From an uncultured Spartobacteria bacterium (GTDB lineage Bacteria > Verrucomicrobiota > Verrucomicrobiia > Chthoniobacterales > JAATET01), in contig CALGTD010000096.1 of assembly GCA_937901895.1 (NCBI GenBank), forward strand, positions 1 to 61,503: a DNA stretch of 61,503 bases, written 5' to 3'. Every line of letters starts with the position of its first letter. Position 1 is the first letter of the stretch. A program made the position numbers and the translations under genes. Shown here piece by piece: positions 7,824 through 15,871 of this stretch. The notes under the pieces were generated by a model, which saw nothing but the letters and a program-made list of their open reading frames with translations, searched no databases and was not told the origin of the DNA.

Positions 7824-10222
7824 CCTCCCGCGCCGACCTTCACGTCTATTCGAAACACAGCACGCGAGCGGCAGACTGGGCATTGCGCCGGCTCGACTTT
7901 CCCGCCAGCTATACGGACCCGAAGGCGCTTTACGACATGCTCCGCGGGAGGGGGATGCAGTTCGTGACGATCACGGATCAGGACACTCTGAACGGCTGTC
8001 TCGAGATCGGCGCGCTTCCCGGCGTTTTCTTTGGAGAGGAGGTCACGGCGAGTTTCCCGGAGGATGGTTGCCGCGTTCACATCCTCGTCTATGGACTGAA
8101 CGAGTCGCAACACCGCGAAATTCAGTCGCTCAAGGAAAACATCCACGAGCTTCAGGCCTACCTCGCCGGGCAGAACCTGACCCACGCGGTTGCGCATCCC
8201 TTTCATGCGCTGAACGACCAGCTCACGCCCCGCCATTTTCAAAAGCTCGCGCTCCTCTTCCGGCACTTCGAGACGCGCAACGGCCGGTATTCCGCGCTTC
8301 TCGACCAGGCGGCGGAGTTTTCGCTTTCGCGTCTCACGCCGCGTGACATCGAGCGGTTCGTTGCCGCCACGGGCGTGGAGCCCACGCACGACGAACCGTG
8401 GAAGAAGGTCTTCATCGGCGGTTCGGACGATCATGGCGGCGTGCAGCCTGGTCGCGCGTGGACCGAGGTGGACGGCTCCGCCGATGCGGGTGAATTTCTG
8501 GCGAAGGTCCGCGCCGGCGAGTGTCGTCCCGGCGGGCGTTCGGGCGATGCGCTCGTGATGGCGCACGGCACCTACAACGTTGCGTTCCAATACGCGAAGG
8601 GACGTTTCTCCCTGCGCGCCGACGATCCTGCGGTGGGCCTGCTCGAGAAGATGTTCTCGCGCTTCATGGAGGGCAAGGACCCGACCGAGTTCACGTTTGG
8701 CGAGAAGCTCGGGTTCGTTGCGCAGGGCATCCTCACCGGAAAGATTTTCGAAATCGCGAAGCCCGGCAATGCCTCGATCTGGAAGGAGCTAGCCGGCTAT
8801 TTCTCGCAACCCAGCGTGAAGGCTGCGCTCGCGAATGCCACCCAGGGCGTGCCCGATCCCGAGCGGCGCGCGTTCCTCATGGCGAACATGATCGCCAACC
8901 AGCTCGGGTTCCGTTTTTTCACCCAGTTCATCCAGCAGCTCACCAGCGGAAAGCTTATCGAGAGCATTCAAACGATCAGTCCGCTCGTGCCGATCGTCGC
9001 ACTGCTCAGTCCCTACATTCACGGCTTCCGCATGCCGAAGCGGACGTGGATGCGCGACATGAGCCGTGCGGTGTGCGGCGAGGTGCCGCCGGCGCTCGCA
9101 AACCGCCGTCGTGCGTGGTTCACCGACACGCTCGAGGATGTCAACGGCGTGGCCACGACGATCCGGAAGATGACCGGAGCAGGGGTCGCGGCTGGACACG
9201 ACCTCACGGTGGTCGTCTGCCGTTCCGAGATCAGCGACCAGGGGATTCCGCTGAAAAATTTCGCGCCGGTCGGCGAGTTCGAGCTGCCCGAATACGAGCT
9301 GCAGCGGCTCAGTTTCCCGCCGATTCTTGACATCATCGACTGGGTCGCGCGCGAGAACTTCGGGGAGATCATCATCAGCACGCCCGGCCCGCTCGGCCTC
9401 GCCGCGCTCGCCGCGGGCAAGATTCTCGGCCTGCGCGTTTCCGGCATCTATCACACGGACTTCCCTCAATACGTCCGCATTCTCACCGACGATGCGTTCA
9501 TGGAAACGCTCACGTGGAATTTCATGCACTGGTTTTACAGCCAGCTCGACACCGTGTGGGTGAATTCCGAGGACTATCGCAAGAGCTGGATTTCACGGGG
9601 CATCCCCCCTGCAAAACTCAAGATCCTGCCGCGCGGACTCGACATCGAGTTGTTCCAGCCGGGCCGGCGCGACGGGCAGTTCTGGAAGGCGCGCGGGCTG
9701 AAGGACGGCGAGGTTGCGATGCTCTTCGTCGGCCGCATTTCCAAGGAAAAAAACCTCGATGTGATCGTTTCCGCGCTCAAGAAGCTCGCGCCGCTCAATC
9801 TGCCGGTGCGTCCGATTTTTGTCGGCGACGGGCCGTATCTCGGGGAAATGAAGAAGCTGCTGCCGAACGCGATTTTCACCGGCTACCTGCGCGGCACCGA
9901 TCTGGCGATCGCCTATGCCTCGTCGGACTTTTTTGTGTTCCCCAGCACGACGGACACTTTTGGGAATGTCGTGCTCGAGGCGCATGCGAGCGGGCTTCCG
10001 GTGATTGTGAGCGACGTGGGCGGCCCTCGCGACCTTATCGACGACGGCGTGGATGGCTACATCACCCGCGCGCTCGATGCCGCTGCCGTGGCCGAACGGA
10101 TCCGCATGCTTTGCGACGATCCCAGACTTCGCGCGCACATGGGCGAGAATGCGCGGAAGAAAGTCGAGACCCGCGACTGGCAGGAGGCGGTGAACCGCTT
10201 CTGGGAAGCGTCGCCGGAGTAG
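7820..10222 (+). CDS. Fusion of PHP-type phosphoesterase and GT4 glycosyltransferase
   Basis: 800 residues in three parts. Residues 1-210 carry PHP metal-site motifs: DLHVYSKHS (6-14), TDQDT (52-56), FGEEVT (71-76), AHPFH (125-129) and GSDDHGG (201-207). Residues about 210-410 form a linker rich in helices, of unknown function. Residues about 415-800 are a GT4 glycosyltransferase: GPLGLAALAAGKILGL and HTDFPQY in the acceptor half, VGRISKEKNLD (638-648) and the E-x7-E region TDTFGNVVLE (711-720) in the nucleotide-sugar half. The GT half resembles alpha-mannosyltransferases of the MgtA type. A single enzyme might remove a phosphate and transfer the sugar, but this is inference. It is coupled by ATGA overlap to the upstream deacetylase-like gene. 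Confidence 0.85.
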   Translation: MTSRADLHVYSKHSTRAADWALRRLDFPASYTDPKALYDMLRGRGMQFVTITDQDTLNGCLEIGALPGVFFGEEVTASFPEDGCRVHILVYGLNESQHREIQSLKENIHELQAYLAGQNLTHAVAHPFHALNDQLTPRHFQKLALLFRHFETRNGRYSALLDQAAEFSLSRLTPRDIERFVAATGVEPTHDEPWKKVFIGGSDDHGGVQPGRAWTEVDGSADAGEFLAKVRAGECRPGGRSGDALVMAHGTYNVAFQYAKGRFSLRADDPAVGLLEKMFSRFMEGKDPTEFTFGEKLGFVAQGILTGKIFEIAKPGNASIWKELAGYFSQPSVKAALANATQGVPDPERRAFLMANMIANQLGFRFFTQFIQQLTSGKLIESIQTISPLVPIVALLSPYIHGFRMPKRTWMRDMSRAVCGEVPPALANRRRAWFTDTLEDVNGVATTIRKMTGAGVAAGHDLTVVVCRSEISDQGIPLKNFAPVGEFELPEYELQRLSFPPILDIIDWVARENFGEIIISTPGPLGLAALAAGKILGLRVSGIYHTDFPQYVRILTDDAFMETLTWNFMHWFYSQLDTVWVNSEDYRKSWISRGIPPAKLKILPRGLDIELFQPGRRDGQFWKARGLKDGEVAMLFVGRISKEKNLDVIVSALKKLAPLNLPVRPIFVGDGPYLGEMKKLLPNAIFTGYLRGTDLAIAYASSDFFVFPSTTDTFGNVVLEAHASGLPVIVSDVGGPRDLIDDGVDGYITRALDAAAVAERIRMLCDDPRLRAHMGENARKKVETRDWQEAVNRFWEASPE

Positions 10223-10231
10223 TGTCCGCCG

Positions 10232-13200
10232 CTATTTGCGCGTGGCCTTCAATCGGAGGAAGCGCGCGTCGGCGGCGTCCATCGGCGTGTTGTCCCGGAC
10301 GCGAAGCATCTCCGGAGTGTCAATTTCCACGGTGGTTGTCGAGGCGTCCCAGGAGGATGCATTACGCGGGGTGCCGGTGGATTCGATCGTCAGCGCGACA
10401 TCGGTGGCCTGCGGGTTGCGGGTGACTGTGAGGCGAAGGTGTGATTTCCCGCCGACCATCGTTGTATCGAACGCGATGCCTCCGCGATCGGCTTTGCGCG
10501 GTTCCAGCCCCAGCGCGTATTCCGAGAGGTTGTCGAGGCCGTCGCCATCGGGGTCCGCATGGTCCCCGGAGATCGCGGCATTCGAGTAGTCGGATCCGAA
10601 TTTTTCGAGCCTCCACTGATCGAATGCTCCGAGGACCTCGATGGCAACCGTCCGGTTCACGGTGCCGAGCGGATAGACTCCATCGAGTCCTTCGTCCTGC
10701 GCGGCGACGGTCAACGAGAACGTCCGCGGGCTGGCGACCGCCGGGGCGCTGGCGACGGTGATTGCGCCGGTTCGCGGATCCATCGCAAACGCGTTGTCGG
10801 CGTTGCCCGATGTGATCGCGTAGGTGATTGTGCGGCCCTCCGGATCGGCGGCGCTGATGGAGCCGACCGTGGTGCCCGCAGCGGAGCCCGCTGCGATGCG
10901 GAACGTGGGTGCCGTGCCGTTCCATGTCGGTGCGGCGTTGATATTGAACGGCTCAAGCGCGCTGCCGGGGATGACGGTGGGGGTTCCGTTGGACGGAGTC
11001 GTCCACGCCACCGCGAGGTCATCCCCGCCGGTCCCCTGTCGATGACGCACCTCGATGTAATAGCGCTGGCCGGCGACAAGCGTCCGCACCGTGGACGCCT
11101 GGCCCGTCTGTGCGGTCCACGAGCGAGGGTCCACCCAGTTGGTGACGCTGGCGATCTGGACCGCGGTGGTGGGATTGGAACTTCCACTCAGGAACAGCTG
11201 GGACTGGTCGTCACTGGAAATGTAGAAGCGGTAGTTGCCGGTTGTCGGAGGCACGACGTAGGCGCGGATGCGCGAGCCGTATTGGGTGAAGCCCAGCGAA
11301 CCTCCGTCGAAGGACGTGAGCGTGCGGGTTTCGTCGGGGTGGTTCGGATAGCCGGGGTGGTTTAGCAGCGCGGCGACGTTTCCCCCCGTGAAGTTCCGCC
11401 AGATCTGCCGGACGATCCCGTTGACCCGAATCGTCTGGCTGTCCGTGGCCTGAATCGTGATTGTTCCCGTGCCGGTGCGCAATGGCGAGCCGTTGTCCGC
11501 TGCGCGGACGAGCAGCGTGTAGGAGGAGCCGGCCGAGAGGGCGGAGCTGTCCTTCACAAAGATGCGGCCGGTCGATGAATCGATGCCAAAAACGCTCGAG
11601 CCGGTGCCGGCGAGGATGGCGAATCCGGAGTGGGTGTCCTCCGGATTGACATCGGTGACCTGGACGGAACCGACGGTGGAGCCATTGATTGCGTTGGCGC
11701 GAACCTGCATGGTCGCGGCCGGAATGACCGGCGGGTAATTCGTCGAGTAGGGTGCGAGGTAGCGGCCGGGGATGACCTCCCGGGAGAATCCAGGCCCCTG
11801 CCAGGCGACGGTGAGGTGATCCCCGCCAATGCCTTCCTTGTGCCGGGCCTCGATGTAGTAAACCTGGCCGCGGACGAGGGGGATGGCCGCCGACTGCTGG
11901 GAAGAGAAGCGATTGTATTGGTAGGGATCCGTGGAGCCGCTGACGCTGGCTCGGACGGTTGCGTTTGCGGGATTGGAGTCCGTGCTGATCCGCAACTCGC
12001 TGGAATCGTCGGACGCGATCCAGAACGTGTAGTTTCCGGTGGTCGGCGGGATGAGATAGCCCGTCATGGTGCTTCCGAAGTTCTCCCCGTGTTCGGCATC
12101 GCCGTCGAACGAGGTATGGAGGACCTGGGAATCCGGGTTGTTTGGGAACTTTGGACTGCCGGTCAGAGCAGAAACCGCATTGCCGGAGATTCCTTCGTAG
12201 AAGGTGCGCACGATCGCGCCGGGCTGGTAGGTGCCGCCAAGCGGAAGGACGGTGATGGGAACCACGGTGTCGGTGTAGCGCGTGGGGGTGAGCTGGTCGC
12301 GGGCTCGGACGACGAGCTGGTAGGTGGTTGGAGTGGAGACGTCGGGCGGATTCGCGATCGTGATGACGCCGGTGACGGAGTCGACGGCGAAGATGTTCCC
12401 GGTATTGCCTCCGCTGATGAACCAGCTGACGAAGTCGAAACGGTCCGGATCCGTGCCGCTCATTTTGAGGACCTCCGTCCCCGCGCGTGTGCGCGAGAAG
12501 ATCGTTCCGGAAGCGGCCTGAACGACCGGTGCTTCGTTGACGTCGGACACCGTCACGACGACGCGAATGGTTTCATTGAGCGAAGGATCCAAGGCGTCGG
12601 AGATGGAAACGAAAAGCGGAATGGTGGCGGGAACGTCCCAGCGTGTGGACAGGCTCTCGTAGTTGAGTCTGGAGGAGTTTGCGACGGTGATCTGTCCCGT
12701 CTGCGGGTTGATGGTGAAAGCGCCGCCGGTGTTGCCGGAGGTGATGGTGTAGGTGAGCGGATTGCCGCCGTGATTCTTGCGTGGAGAGACCGTGCCGACC
12801 GCGGTGCCGTTGGGCGCGTTTTCGGCGATCGTGAAACGGTAGGGCTTCACCCCGCCGGCCATGACGCCGGTGATGAGATAGGCTCCCAGCGAGCCGTAGT
12901 TCGTGTAGCCAGTGGTCGGGTCGCCCTTGCCGACGCCGGTGACCCGGAGCGTGTATTCCCCGGGTTCGAGGGTCGCGGTGACCGTGGCGTTGAGGGAGCC
13001 TGCAGGGTTTACCCGGTTTCCCACGAGCTGGTTCGAGCTGTTGTAGATGGAAGCCTCGATGTCGAGGTTCGGTCCAAGGGCGACGCGGTTGACGGTGAAC
13101 GAGACCTGACCGCCGGTTGTCTCGAATCGGAACGCGTCGACGTCCGTGTTTCGTTCGATGATGCCTTCGTTTGAGACGGAGTTGTTCGCCTGAATCTCGA

Positions 13201-14611
13201 GATAGCCCGCAGTGGCGTGGGTTCCGCCGTAGTCGTCGGCGCGGTAGTTCACCGAGTTGTTGTTGTTCGTGAGGATCTGGAGGTCGTCCTGCGTCTGGGT
13301 GGCGTAGGCGTATTCGCCCTTCGACCACTGGCTGAGGACCTGGTAGTAGCCGACGCCCATGATGGGTGCCCAGCCCGTGTCGCCGGACCCGTGTCCCCCG
13401 TAGTATTCCTCGCGCTGCTGCCCGGGAACCGCGCGGCCGTCATGGGCAAGGCGCAGGGTGTGTCCGACCTCGTGCGAGATCACCTCTGCGGCATTTTTCC
13501 CCGTGGTGTAAAACGCCCAGCAGACATTGTCGCCGGTGGAGTTGAACGAGCCCCCGAACGCCACGCCGCCGTTCCCGGGGGAGGCGGTGTTCGTGGGGGT
13601 GATCATTACCCGCTGGCGGCTGCTTCGCGCGGCTGCCTCGAAGACGCTTCGGTCCGTGGTGACGTTGATGTTGAACGGTTGAAAATCCTCGGACACACGC
13701 TGCCAGATGTCCTTGATCTGGTTGTTGTTGACGTTGGCGGGCGCCACCGGAAAGTTCCCCCAGCCGGGCCAGGGGCCGGGGCCGCCCTCAAAATCGAGAA
13801 AAACGACTGCGGCCGCACCGGGGAGGCTCTGGAGGGGAATGATTCCGTTTTGCGAGGGAGGAATCGGTATGTCCGTCGGGTGGGTTTGCGGAGCGTTGAG
13901 CGGAGTATCGCCCAGTTCCGCCTCGGCGTTCGGCCCTGCGGCGGAGGCGGGCTCCTCCGGAGGTTCCGGCAAGCCGACGCAAAGAACCTCGTCGATCCTG
14001 CGCGGAACGAGCTGGGTGGAACCGCCTGGCCCCGAAGGCTCCAGCCGGTAGGCGACGATTCCGTCGTCAAAGCGGACGTTTCCGAAAAACGCTCCTGCCA
14101 CCCCCGGTTCGCTCTGGCGATGGAAGAAGTAGAACCCCGGTTGCGGCGAGGAAAGGCGGCCCTGAACGGTCGTGATGCCGTGGGCGTCACGTTCGATCAA
14201 TTCCACCGAGCCGGAGGCAAGACCTCCGCCCGGAAGCTCGAATTGCACGCCGTTTCCACTGACGATCCGGTCGAGGAAATCCGCGGGAATCGCGAGGGGC
14301 TCCGGCGCATTCGGGATCGGGGTGGGCGGTTCCGGAACCGGCTGTGCGCCGGGGCGGCCCGGTCTCGTTTCGACGAGCGGCGGCCCGGATGGGGATGCGG
14401 CGGCTGGAGCGGGAGCGGAAGGAGGCGCCGGATTCTGCGACGGGACCTGTCCGACGGACGGTGATGACGCGGGCGTGGAGGTTGCGGAGGCGACCGATGG
14501 GGAGGGGGCTTGCGGCGATGCGGAGGGCGCGGCGGCACGCCAGGCAAAAATCGCGCCCGCCACGACGGCGACAGCGATGATCACCAGAAGGGCGACAAAT
14601 CGTTTGGTCAT
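10232..14611 (-). CDS. Large secreted zinc metalloprotease with cadherin-like and PA14 domains
   Basis: 1459 residues. An N-terminal membrane anchor or signal (MTKRFVALLVIIAVAVVAGAI) is followed by a long Pro/Ala/Ser linker (about 28-105). The peptidase domain has the metzincin zinc motif HEVGHTLRLAH (His380, Glu381, His384, His390) and a Met-turn candidate IMG (417-419), as in reprolysin-like enzymes. Then come alternating cadherin-like repeats (each with an ITSGN..F.I/M....G.I.V signature) and two PA14 domains (YLIPPTTGNYTFWIASDD and YVVPPTTGNYRFYISSDD), which bind carbohydrate in known examples. Near the C-terminus is DPDGDGLDNLSEYALGLEP, a calcium-binding segment common in verrucomicrobial secreted proteins. 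Predicted to be a cell-surface protease or adhesin. It ends 9 bases from the converging glycosyltransferase gene. Confidence 0.88.
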   Translation of the reverse strand: MTKRFVALLVIIAVAVVAGAIFAWRAAAPSASPQAPSPSVASATSTPASSPSVGQVPSQNPAPPSAPAPAAASPSGPPLVETRPGRPGAQPVPEPPTPIPNAPEPLAIPADFLDRIVSGNGVQFELPGGGLASGSVELIERDAHGITTVQGRLSSPQPGFYFFHRQSEPGVAGAFFGNVRFDDGIVAYRLEPSGPGGSTQLVPRRIDEVLCVGLPEPPEEPASAAGPNAEAELGDTPLNAPQTHPTDIPIPPSQNGIIPLQSLPGAAAVVFLDFEGGPGPWPGWGNFPVAPANVNNNQIKDIWQRVSEDFQPFNINVTTDRSVFEAAARSSRQRVMITPTNTASPGNGGVAFGGSFNSTGDNVCWAFYTTGKNAAEVISHEVGHTLRLAHDGRAVPGQQREEYYGGHGSGDTGWAPIMGVGYYQVLSQWSKGEYAYATQTQDDLQILTNNNNSVNYRADDYGGTHATAGYLEIQANNSVSNEGIIERNTDVDAFRFETTGGQVSFTVNRVALGPNLDIEASIYNSSNQLVGNRVNPAGSLNATVTATLEPGEYTLRVTGVGKGDPTTGYTNYGSLGAYLITGVMAGGVKPYRFTIAENAPNGTAVGTVSPRKNHGGNPLTYTITSGNTGGAFTINPQTGQITVANSSRLNYESLSTRWDVPATIPLFVSISDALDPSLNETIRVVVTVSDVNEAPVVQAASGTIFSRTRAGTEVLKMSGTDPDRFDFVSWFISGGNTGNIFAVDSVTGVITIANPPDVSTPTTYQLVVRARDQLTPTRYTDTVVPITVLPLGGTYQPGAIVRTFYEGISGNAVSALTGSPKFPNNPDSQVLHTSFDGDAEHGENFGSTMTGYLIPPTTGNYTFWIASDDSSELRISTDSNPANATVRASVSGSTDPYQYNRFSSQQSAAIPLVRGQVYYIEARHKEGIGGDHLTVAWQGPGFSREVIPGRYLAPYSTNYPPVIPAATMQVRANAINGSTVGSVQVTDVNPEDTHSGFAILAGTGSSVFGIDSSTGRIFVKDSSALSAGSSYTLLVRAADNGSPLRTGTGTITIQATDSQTIRVNGIVRQIWRNFTGGNVAALLNHPGYPNHPDETRTLTSFDGGSLGFTQYGSRIRAYVVPPTTGNYRFYISSDDQSQLFLSGSSNPTTAVQIASVTNWVDPRSWTAQTGQASTVRTLVAGQRYYIEVRHRQGTGGDDLAVAWTTPSNGTPTVIPGSALEPFNINAAPTWNGTAPTFRIAAGSAAGTTVGSISAADPEGRTITYAITSGNADNAFAMDPRTGAITVASAPAVASPRTFSLTVAAQDEGLDGVYPLGTVNRTVAIEVLGAFDQWRLEKFGSDYSNAAISGDHADPDGDGLDNLSEYALGLEPRKADRGGIAFDTTMVGGKSHLRLTVTRNPQATDVALTIESTGTPRNASSWDASTTTVEIDTPEMLRVRDNTPMDAADARFLRLKATRK

Positions 14612-14668
14612 TCAGAGCGAAGGGGGTGGGGGAACTGGAACGCTCCAGAATATCGCTTCTTTGGAAAA

Positions 14669-14719
14669 TTGCGACCGATTCCTGTCGCAAATCCTTGAGA
14701 CTGGGCAGTCTTTTGCGAC
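14669..14719. promoter_or_regulatory. Cluster of TTGCGAC half-sites plus a second palindrome in a divergent promoter region
   Basis: Between the divergent surface protease (start 14611) and the GYF gene (start 14817), TTGCGAC occurs at 14669-14675, inverted at 14684-14690 (8-base spacer), and again in direct orientation at 14713-14719. Between the second and third copies is another palindrome, AGACTG-GG-CAGTCT (14698-14711). Three copies of a 7-mer in 51 bases beside two starts looks like an operator. The regulator is not known. Confidence 0.55.
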
Positions 14720-14816
14720 ACCCGCACCATCTCGAGCCATGATCATCGCGTTCCTGCCGGAGCGCACTTGTCTTTTCATACGCGGGGAACGATGATGAGA
14801 CACGAAACCCCTTGGA

Positions 14817-15383
14817 ATGGATACCGAGCACTCAGAGAACTGGCATTTGAAGAAGTATGGCACGGGTGAGGTCTTCGGGCCGGTGCCATTCAGCAAGATT
14901 GTGGAATGGGCCAGCACGGCGCAGGTCGCGCCGCAGGACATGGTGTCGGATCACACCAACGTCTGGACGAAGGCCCCGATGGTGCCGGAGTTGAAGATGG
15001 ACTGGATCGTCAAGCTCGACGACGACCATTACTACGGCCCGACCACGATTGGTGCGCTGCTCGAGTTTTTGGAAAACGGTGAGATCCAGGGGGATACCGC
15101 CATTCTGGACTGCTGCACCGGCGAGGAGATGAAATTTCAGGACGCGCCGTTCTTCCCGAAACCGGAGGAGGATGTGTCCGATGAGATGCTCGCCCTCCGC
15201 TCGCCTTCGAAGGGAATTCTCCGTCTCGGTTTGCAAAAGCGGATCCGCGAACTCGAGGTCAGTCTTCTGGAAAAACGCCGTCAGCTCGACATGGCTGCGG
15301 ACACCATCCATCGCCTCGAGGCCCGCGTGAAGGAACTCGAGAAGCATATTCGCGATCTTCGCGGTTTCTCGGCGTCCACCTGA
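14817..15383 (+). CDS. GYF_2 (DUF4339) domain protein with C-terminal coiled coil
   Basis: 188 residues. Residues 8-55 match the bacterial GYF_2 pattern: an aromatic start (WHLKKYGTGEVFGPVPFSKI), a mid-domain VAPQDMVS and VWTKA near the end. A second, weaker copy seems to follow (WIVKLDDDHYYGPTTIGALLEFL, about 63-90). The C-terminal 50 residues are strongly helical with a leucine/charged heptad pattern (LQKRIRELEVSLLEKRR onward), predicted coiled coil. No signal peptide or membrane segment is present. GYF-type modules bind proline-rich peptides; the divergent surface protease has a long proline-rich linker, but any link is only positional. Function unknown. Confidence 0.75.
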   Translation: MDTEHSENWHLKKYGTGEVFGPVPFSKIVEWASTAQVAPQDMVSDHTNVWTKAPMVPELKMDWIVKLDDDHYYGPTTIGALLEFLENGEIQGDTAILDCCTGEEMKFQDAPFFPKPEEDVSDEMLALRSPSKGILRLGLQKRIRELEVSLLEKRRQLDMAADTIHRLEARVKELEKHIRDLRGFSAST

Positions 15384-15391
15384 CGGCTGCG

Positions 15392-15793
15392 ATGCCGGGC
15401 GGCGGGGCGGAGCGGATTTTCCTATACGGCACGCTGCGTCGCGGCGCGTCGCGGGACGCCACCCGGTTTTATTCCGGCGTGGAATTTATCGTGACCGCCC
15501 GGGTGCGGGGGCGCCTTTACGATCTCGGCGAATATCCCGGCCTGCGCCTCGACGGAACCGCCGATTGGGTCGTCGGTGAGGTCTTCGATGTGACGCCGGG
15601 CGACCTAGCCGGTCTCGATGAATGGGAGGGCATCCCCGCCGGTGCCACCGAGGGTGGGGAATACCGCCGGTTGCGCGCTGACGTCGTAACGGAGGGCGGC
15701 GGGACGCTCCCGTGCTGGGTTTACGAAGTCTCGGCGGAGCGTGTCGCCGGAGCTCCGGTCGTCGCGTCGGGCGACTGGCTTGCGCGAGGTTGA
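15392..15793 (+). CDS. Gamma-glutamylcyclotransferase-like (AIG2/GGCT family) protein
   Basis: 133 residues. It has the family signature YGTLRRG (12-18), the strand VRGRLYDLGEYPGL and the acidic pair in LDEWEGI, where the conserved Glu of the GGCT fold sits. A C-terminal segment PCWVYEVS is the last conserved strand. Family members cyclise gamma-glutamyl amines to 5-oxoproline in glutathione turnover, but many small bacterial members have unknown substrates. It follows the GYF gene by 8 bases in the same direction and may be cotranscribed. Confidence 0.82.
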   Translation: MPGGGAERIFLYGTLRRGASRDATRFYSGVEFIVTARVRGRLYDLGEYPGLRLDGTADWVVGEVFDVTPGDLAGLDEWEGIPAGATEGGEYRRLRADVVTEGGGTLPCWVYEVSAERVAGAPVVASGDWLARG

Positions 15794-15871
15794 TCGGGTT
15801 CACCGGCAAACGGGACTTGCCATTGCGGGTCGTGTCCCATTTTCTCGTTCGACCCAATTACGAACGATTTT

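Noticed and set aside
11630..14464. Two long plus-strand frames (514 and 415 codons) opposite the surface metalloprotease
   Set aside because: Antisense of a GC-rich coding region. The opposite strand has clear domains (HEVGH, PA14) and these frames show none.
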